DNA from: Marinagarivorans sp. UBA5868 | GTDB taxonomy: Bacteria > Pseudomonadota > Gammaproteobacteria > Pseudomonadales > Cellvibrionaceae | Length of the DNA stretch: 9,447 nt | NCBI GenBank assembly: GCA_002432095.1 | Contig: DJFQ01000199.1 | Span: 2,370-11,816, forward strand | Direction of reading: 5' to 3' | In this document: positions 4,907 to 9,447 of the stretch, one piece after another | How positions within the stretch are numbered: position 1 is the stretch's first letter | How the letters are laid out: the number at the start of each line of letters is the position of its first letter | Notes under the pieces: model-generated | The model's database searches: none | Told to the model about the DNA's origin: nothing | What the model saw: only the letters and a program-made list of their open reading frames with translations | Made by a program: the position numbers and the translations under genes

Positions 4907-7861
4907 TTATAGCTCGCGGCAATCGTTGGGGATATCCAGCTCGGGCATTTTATAGGGACGGGCCTGCTTGATGATCAGTTGCCGCTCCGGCCCATGAAAT
5001 TTGAATTCGCTTTCCATGGTAAACCAGCGGTTTTGCCGTTGCGGATCCAGCACGGTGCGGAAATGATTTTGGATAGTATCCATGGAGCAGGCGAGAGCGC
5101 GTACTTCACTTTGGTTGATCACCCTTTGATCCACCAGGCTGCTGTAACTATGGTAGGTGAGCGTCGGTGTGCGCGGCGGCCATTGATAAATCAATTGTTC
5201 GGTAATCACGCCGGGCGCCGGATTGGTCACGCTGGCCTCGCCTGCCTGGCTGTTGAAATAGTATTGGTCGGTGCGCGTGGGATCGAGAATATTGCGGGCC
5301 ACCGCAACGCCGTTGGCGCGTTCATTTGGGAACGCATAATGGACAAGAATTGCCATCGCCACCGATGCCTGATCCACATTGGCATTGATGCGCTCTTCCA
5401 CCGCTCGCAAATTCCACAGGCTCGCCCATACGGTACGCATAGCGTGGTCCACCGGTTTGTCTTTATCGTCCAGCTCTGCACTGATGGATTCATAAAGCCC
5501 AGCCCCGTTAAATTGCTCCAAATCCTCGGTATTACTGCTGCTGCGAAAACGCACGGATTTGTTGCCAAACCGCTCGCTCACCCATTGCGTAACTTCGCTG
5601 AGCAGCGTCGCGTCCACCGGATGTTGGAGGATCATTTGCCGCAAAGCCTGCAAGGTGATTTTGCGGTATTCCAAATCAGTGAGAAATAATTCGTCCGCCA
5701 ACAACGTATCCACATAATCCTGCGCGCCGCTGCTTTCCATGTGAGCGAGGTAGTGTGACATGGGAACGGCGAAGGCTTTTTCCGGTACTGCAAAAGAAGC
5801 GCCTTCGAGGCAAGCAGAATTCAGTTGATCAACCTTAAACAATTCTGCCAGTTGCGCCGCTTTTGCGCCGACTGTGGGAAGGTCCTCAATCGTGGCATTC
5901 TGCAGGTCGATTAGTTGGGTGGTCTGGCTGTCCAGTCGCGGGATTAAAATCTCTCCGCCGGTTTGTTGCTGTTGCCAAAATTCCTGCGCCTCTTCCAGTG
6001 TCGCCAGGCGCAATTGATAACCGCCTTCGTCCACTTGGAGCCTCACTAACTTGCCTAATAAATTTTGTATGTCCGGCCGTTTGCTGGCGTTGGGTAGCGC
6101 CATATTTGGTGTGTTGCGGCTTTGGCTGAGAATATTCACATGGGCGAGAGGAGTTTGAAACGCTTCGGTAATCAGGCCGCCGACAAAATCAATATCGTTG
6201 GGCACATCATTGGTGATGACGATGACTCGATTGCCGAGCAACGCATCATCTAGTTCGTCCGTTGGCACATAGGTTAGCGTGCCGTAAGCCACACCGGGGG
6301 TGAGGCCTTGAAAAACGATATTCGCATAGGGGGCTTTGGGGCCAACAATCGGTAAAGTCCCTTCAATTGCGCGAACGCGAGTAACTTGCTGCGCATTTTG
6401 CGGCCGCAGTGACCAGAGCAGCGGTTGGTCGGTAAAAGCTGTCACTGTGTAAAACGCGTCGCGCATTTGTGTGGCGGTGATCGCGTCGCCGAAGGTAAAT
6501 TCCACGTTGCGCAGATCGGCGTGGGGGTGGCGTGTAAGGGTGCCCAAGTGATAGCGACGGTTCGTGCTGCTGTTGTAATTCTCAATGGAAAAACGTGACC
6601 ATCCCTGATTAAAAAGCTGATTTTCTAAATCGTCGCAGCGATTGAGCGGCGGGTCCATATCAATAATTTCGCGCACGAAGGTGTAATGCAGTGGCCAATC
6701 CCGCGCCGCGAGCAAATGCACGGCATTCTGATTATCCAGATCAATCACAAATTTCACCGACTGTTCGCTGCTTTGTCCGCTGCCGGCGGCGAGATTTGCA
6801 AAATCGCTAGGGGTGTAAAGTCCGCGCACGCGATTGCCAATAGCGCGGCTGGGGGTGGAGTCACATTCGCCGTCGAGATTGGCTGTTTGATTGTCGCAAA
6901 ATCGCAGGCGAAACGGATGGCTGGTGGCGCGAGTCAGTGCGCGGTTTTGCGGCCAGTGCATAAAGGGCACAATGTCCACTGGCGCCTGTGTTTGTCGGTC
7001 GAATAAAACCGCTACGCCTTCATTAAAAGTCTGCTGATTGATGGCTGCCAGCTGACCCTCGGTGAGATCCAGTGCGAACACCTCACCTGGCGCCAAGCTG
7101 AGCGATGGCAGGTCAATCGCATTATCTGCAGCGAACGTCGGTAGACCTGCAGTGGGCGGGTAAGCGGCAAGTACCAAACGATAATCCGCCGTATTAACCA
7201 CGGAGGCGGAAAAGTTTTTCACCTCGATAAACCGCGCAGGCAAAATGGCCAGCTCATTAATGCCGAGGCTCGCTGGCGCCAGCGCCGGCCACTGGGACTG
7301 AGGAAATGGCGCAAAGATGAGATCGTCCTCCAGCGGAGGAATACTATTGGGGCCGCACTCGGCGCCATTGCTTTTGCCGGGGGTTGCGTAGCGGCAGCGG
7401 GCGAAATCGCCACTGCCGGAGGGAAAGCGGCTGTAGGACTGGTTAGTTTCCAGCGCCGGTAAGTTGATTTGCTGAACAATGTCGCCATCCGCGTTGCGCA
7501 ATATCACCTGATCGCCGGAAGCGCTGAGTTTGAATGGCAGATGGTTGGCGCCGCGATCCGGATCATCGTCCGCCCAGAGTTGGATAAAAGCACCGGGCGC
7601 CAGCGCTACATCCGGCAGGGAAATAAATGGGCTGCCGCTGTCGGCAATCGCATAATCCCGCAAATTGATCGACGAGTTTCCCGTATTCGTCAGCTCGATC
7701 CAATCTTCTGGTTGACCGGTTTCATCAATGGCGACGCCGTCGTTGGAGGAAACCACCTCATTCACAATCAGATCGTTTTCTTTGCCTGGGTTATCCGGTT
7801 CATTACAGCCGGTTATCAACATAAGCAGGCAGCCACTAATGGCGATTTTAATTGGATTCAT
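4907..7861 (-). CDS. Surface lipoprotein: lamin-tail domains fused to a PEP synthase/dikinase-like module
   Basis: This 984-residue protein starts with a lipoprotein signal (MNPIKIAISGCLLMLITGC; lipidated Cys19, then Asn-Glu, so outer-membrane sorting is expected). Residues 30-167 are a clear lamin-tail domain (IVNEVVSS, DWIELTNTG, LRDYAIAD, LAPGAFIQLW, ending ATPGKSNG). Residues 199-345 look like a second, diverged copy (INELAI, FIEVKNFS, LAPGEVFALDL). Residues 520-600 resemble a phosphohistidine swivelling domain: VIVITNDVPNDIDFVGG, then TPLAHVNILSQSRNTPNMAL with candidate His574. Residues 655-970 match the PEP/pyruvate-binding ATP-grasp domain (PF01326): VGAKAAQLAEL, VRFRSSSNTEDLEQFNGAGL, NGVAVARN, and a closing KQARP. 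The His domain precedes the ATP domain, as in plant glucan water dikinases and unlike PPDK or PEP synthase. If exported, no ATP supply is obvious, so it may be a non-catalytic binder. Substrate is unknown. Confidence 0.85.
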   Translation of the reverse strand: MNPIKIAISGCLLMLITGCNEPDNPGKENDLIVNEVVSSNDGVAIDETGQPEDWIELTNTGNSSINLRDYAIADSGSPFISLPDVALAPGAFIQLWADDDPDRGANHLPFKLSASGDQVILRNADGDIVQQINLPALETNQSYSRFPSGSGDFARCRYATPGKSNGAECGPNSIPPLEDDLIFAPFPQSQWPALAPASLGINELAILPARFIEVKNFSASVVNTADYRLVLAAYPPTAGLPTFAADNAIDLPSLSLAPGEVFALDLTEGQLAAINQQTFNEGVAVLFDRQTQAPVDIVPFMHWPQNRALTRATSHPFRLRFCDNQTANLDGECDSTPSRAIGNRVRGLYTPSDFANLAAGSGQSSEQSVKFVIDLDNQNAVHLLAARDWPLHYTFVREIIDMDPPLNRCDDLENQLFNQGWSRFSIENYNSSTNRRYHLGTLTRHPHADLRNVEFTFGDAITATQMRDAFYTVTAFTDQPLLWSLRPQNAQQVTRVRAIEGTLPIVGPKAPYANIVFQGLTPGVAYGTLTYVPTDELDDALLGNRVIVITNDVPNDIDFVGGLITEAFQTPLAHVNILSQSRNTPNMALPNASKRPDIQNLLGKLVRLQVDEGGYQLRLATLEEAQEFWQQQQTGGEILIPRLDSQTTQLIDLQNATIEDLPTVGAKAAQLAELFKVDQLNSACLEGASFAVPEKAFAVPMSHYLAHMESSGAQDYVDTLLADELFLTDLEYRKITLQALRQMILQHPVDATLLSEVTQWVSERFGNKSVRFRSSSNTEDLEQFNGAGLYESISAELDDKDKPVDHAMRTVWASLWNLRAVEERINANVDQASVAMAILVHYAFPNERANGVAVARNILDPTRTDQYYFNSQAGEASVTNPAPGVITEQLIYQWPPRTPTLTYHSYSSLVDQRVINQSEVRALACSMDTIQNHFRTVLDPQRQNRWFTMESEFKFHGPERQLIIKQARPYKMPELDIPNDCREL

Positions 7862-7868
7862 CTGACGT

Positions 7869-7875
7869 TCCTTCC
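7869..7875 (-). promoter_or_regulatory. Ribosome binding site for the 984-residue lipoprotein
   Basis: On the - strand GGAAGGA lies 7 bases before the ATG at 7861-7859. Together with the lipoprotein signal peptide that follows directly, it makes this start secure. Confidence 0.75.
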
Positions 7876-8060
7876 GGGTGGTTGGCGGCGGTAGGGCATG
7901 AACCTAAGGCACCGTTAACGGAATATACAGCAGGCGGCTGTGAGAAATTGTAAAGCCGGTCAAGACTTCACAAGACAACAGAGACGTGGCGCGTGGATCG
8001 CTTGTTCATGGGTACCGTCGGTGCTAGCGTACGGAACGCCAACGTCATCACATAGGGATC

Positions 8061-8066
8061 AAGGAG
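8061..8066 (+). promoter_or_regulatory. Ribosome binding site that decides the effector-like start
   Basis: AAGGAG sits 8 bases before ATG 8075. It is the strongest Shine-Dalgarno on this side and the reason to start the protein at 8075 (MVDFTFNGYRIDV) instead of the in-frame ATG at 7940. Confidence 0.8.
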
Positions 8067-8074
8067 AGGGTGTA

Positions 8075-8956
8075 ATGGTCGACTTCACGTTCAATGGTTA
8101 TCGAATTGATGTCAAAGGGGGTGGCAGCTATGCCGCCAATCTGACGGGTGTTAACAACCGCGTTTATATGGCAGAAGGTGAATATCGCGTAGCAGCGGAC
8201 GGCGCTGCATTGAAATTCCCGCGGAATGTCGCGGGAGCCCGACAAGGGGTTTGCCGACCGCAGCAGCAAACGCTGAATCAATCCCATTTGTTTACGATGC
8301 GGCCGACGAATTTGTTGTACAGCCCGCTGATTTTCGAAACCTATCTCTACGATTTTCATGCGACTCCGATTCTGGGGATCCAGACTGAACAGAGCTTTTT
8401 TATTTGCCTTGACCACTCGCATACTTTCAGTCGTGCAAGGGAATACTCATTGAAAATCCTCTACGCGGTACCGTGGATGAAAACTGCATTGCAGGAACTC
8501 GGCCAAAAAGAACTCAGTGGCAGCAAAGCGAATCCTCGTATTCTCGAATATTTCAAGTCATCCAAGTTTTGGGGCAAAGACGATACGGGCGGCGCAAATG
8601 CCTGGTGCGCATCCTTCACTTCCTGGGTGATGCAGCAGCATGGATACACACCACCCGCAAACGCGTTTCGCGCGAAAGCATGGGAGAATTTCGGCAAAGT
8701 CATTGAAAAGCCAATCTATGGTGCAATCGGCATTAAAAGCCGGACCGGCGGTGGCCACGTGGCATTTGTCGTGGGACAAAGCGCAGACGGGCAGCACCTC
8801 TATATGCTCGGCGGTAACCAGTCGGATGAGGTCAATGTAAGCCGCTATGCCAGAAATGTATGGAGCACATTCGTTGTGCCATCCGACTACGATGCCTCCC
8901 TTGATACTTTGCCCGTGTACAACAAAGCCGCAACGAGCGCGGATAGAGAAGATTAA
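8075..8956 (+). CDS. TIGR02594-type cysteine hydrolase, likely peptidoglycan amidase effector
   Basis: A 293-residue protein without signal peptide or membrane segment. Residues about 133-273 fit the TIGR02594 family, a CHAP/NlpC-P60-like papain fold that cuts peptide bonds in peptidoglycan: PWMKTALQELGQKE, NPRILEYF, then catalytic Cys178 in NAWCASFTSWVM, His228 in GGGHVAFVVG and a likely polar third residue Asn248 in MLGGNQSDEVNVSRY. Family members occur as phage-type lysins and as type VI secretion amidase effectors. The first 130 residues (MVDFTFNGYRIDVKGGGSY and onward) are a domain I do not recognise. Missing export signal plus a lipoprotein gene starting one base after the stop point to a secreted effector with immunity partner rather than a housekeeping hydrolase. 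Around residues 50-90 the other two frames also read as protein-like, so compensating frameshifts are possible there. Confidence 0.8.
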   Translation: MVDFTFNGYRIDVKGGGSYAANLTGVNNRVYMAEGEYRVAADGAALKFPRNVAGARQGVCRPQQQTLNQSHLFTMRPTNLLYSPLIFETYLYDFHATPILGIQTEQSFFICLDHSHTFSRAREYSLKILYAVPWMKTALQELGQKELSGSKANPRILEYFKSSKFWGKDDTGGANAWCASFTSWVMQQHGYTPPANAFRAKAWENFGKVIEKPIYGAIGIKSRTGGGHVAFVVGQSADGQHLYMLGGNQSDEVNVSRYARNVWSTFVVPSDYDASLDTLPVYNKAATSADRED

Positions 8957-8957
8957 T

Positions 8958-9447
8958 ATGCAATTTATGCTTAAGCATAAAATCGTTCGCCTGATTTTAT
9001 GTATCTGTGTGCTTACTTCATGTGACCGCTCGAATTCACAGAGCGTCGACGACAATCCATCAGAGCTGGAAAGCTTTTTGATCCATGGAGTTAACAATAC
9101 CCCCTATGCGGCGCTGATTCGTAATATTCGTTCGACGGTTGAACCTCTCCCAGATGCAGACACGTCGGACGATTACGCACTGGAGCGGTGGACGTTTACT
9201 GCTGAGGTCTTGGAGACCTTTCGTGGTACAACCACTAAGACCGTTCACTACACGGTCGATACTGAAAAAGGAGAGTCGCCGAATTTTGGTGAGGCCCCCT
9301 TTATCATCTTACTGTGCCAGTCACCCGAGGGGTTTTATTGGCCTGGAGTTGGCTTTAACTTCCCGGCAGGTGAGCGGGAGAAAACCATTGTGCAGTCCGC
9401 GGCTCACAAAACGGAGAAAAAGCAGCAATCTTTCGCAGAGTGCGAAT
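8958..9447 (+). CDS. Lipoprotein, candidate periplasmic immunity protein (3' end outside window)
   Basis: The frame is open from ATG 8958 to the window end, giving 163 complete residues and no stop. The start lies one base after the TAA of the amidase-like gene, with GAGAAG (8946-8951) as ribosome site inside that gene, so translation is probably coupled. The product opens with a lipoprotein signal (KIVRLILCICVLTSC, lipidated Cys22). The next residue is Asp, which in enterobacteria retains lipoproteins in the inner membrane; this rule does not hold in all groups. A Ser/Asp-rich linker is followed by a beta-rich part (ERWTFTAEVLETFRGTTTK, APFIILLCQSPEGFYW) that faintly recalls NTR/TIMP-like inhibitor domains. 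By position and localisation it could block the neighbouring peptidoglycan amidase in the periplasm. No known immunity family was recognised. Confidence 0.7.
   Translation, partial: MQFMLKHKIVRLILCICVLTSCDRSNSQSVDDNPSELESFLIHGVNNTPYAALIRNIRSTVEPLPDADTSDDYALERWTFTAEVLETFRGTTTKTVHYTVDTEKGESPNFGEAPFIILLCQSPEGFYWPGVGFNFPAGEREKTIVQSAAHKTEKKQQSFAECE

Larger units (their letters stand above)
7862..8074. promoter_or_regulatory. Divergent intergenic region, 213 bp
   Basis: This stretch separates the leftward lipoprotein gene from the rightward effector-like gene and must carry promoters for both. TATACA at 7924-7929 is a possible -10 for the rightward gene, but no good -35 partner is visible. The rightward frame stays open back to an ATG at 7940, but that extension reads as non-protein-like (many Arg, Trp and Ser) and lacks a ribosome site. 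Confidence 0.4.

Noticed and set aside
4979..5689. 236-residue + strand frame
   Set aside because: It lies wholly antisense to the PEP/pyruvate-binding domain of the large lipoprotein, whose motifs show the real frame.
7940..8074. In-frame N-terminal extension of the effector-like gene from ATG 7940
   Set aside because: It has no ribosome site and non-protein-like composition, while ATG 8075 has AAGGAG at good spacing and begins a coherent domain.
8558..9097. 179-residue - strand frame
   Set aside because: Antisense to the catalytic domain of the amidase-like gene and the start of the lipoprotein gene, both of which have clear motifs.

Overview
The window looks like chromosomal DNA from a Gram-negative bacterium. 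It has two lipoprotein signal peptides, a periplasmic binding protein and an envelope-anchored protein. The style of the genes (cobalamin salvage next to large surface lipoproteins and orphan toxin-type genes) suggests a gammaproteobacterium, perhaps a Cellvibrionaceae-like environmental species. That placement is a low-confidence inference from protein flavour, not from any search.

Left part (1-1824, + strand): the 3' end of a threonine-phosphate decarboxylase gene (cobC/cobD type, PLP enzyme of cobalamin side-chain synthesis) overlaps by ATGA a btuF-like periplasmic cobalamin-binding protein gene. A 73-residue helical protein of unknown function follows 22 bases later. This is the tail of a vitamin B12 synthesis/uptake operon. 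An 18-bp tandem repeat spans the stop codon of the small gene.

Middle part (1929-7861, - strand): three genes read leftwards. In transcription order they are a 984-residue lipoprotein joining lamin-tail domains to a pyruvate phosphate dikinase-like module (4907-7861), a 425-residue membrane-anchored protein with a possible Sm/SH3-like C-terminal barrel (3467-4744), and an aminoglycoside-phosphotransferase-fold kinase (1929-2915). A 551-base stretch (2916-3466) between the last two holds no convincing gene but has a degenerate direct repeat, an inverted repeat and a strong GNRA-loop hairpin.

Right part (8075-9447, + strand): divergent from the large lipoprotein gene, a 293-residue protein with a C-terminal TIGR02594/NlpC-P60-CHAP-like cysteine peptidase or amidase domain is followed one base later by a lipoprotein gene cut by the window end. 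Toxin-like hydrolase without a signal peptide plus a coupled small lipoprotein is the layout of a type VI secretion amidase effector and its periplasmic immunity protein. No secretion genes are in view.

The two most interesting items are the surface lipoprotein with a dikinase module in plant glucan-water-dikinase domain order (His domain before ATP domain), and the putative effector/immunity pair. No tRNA, rRNA, CRISPR array, insertion sequence or recognisable riboswitch was seen.
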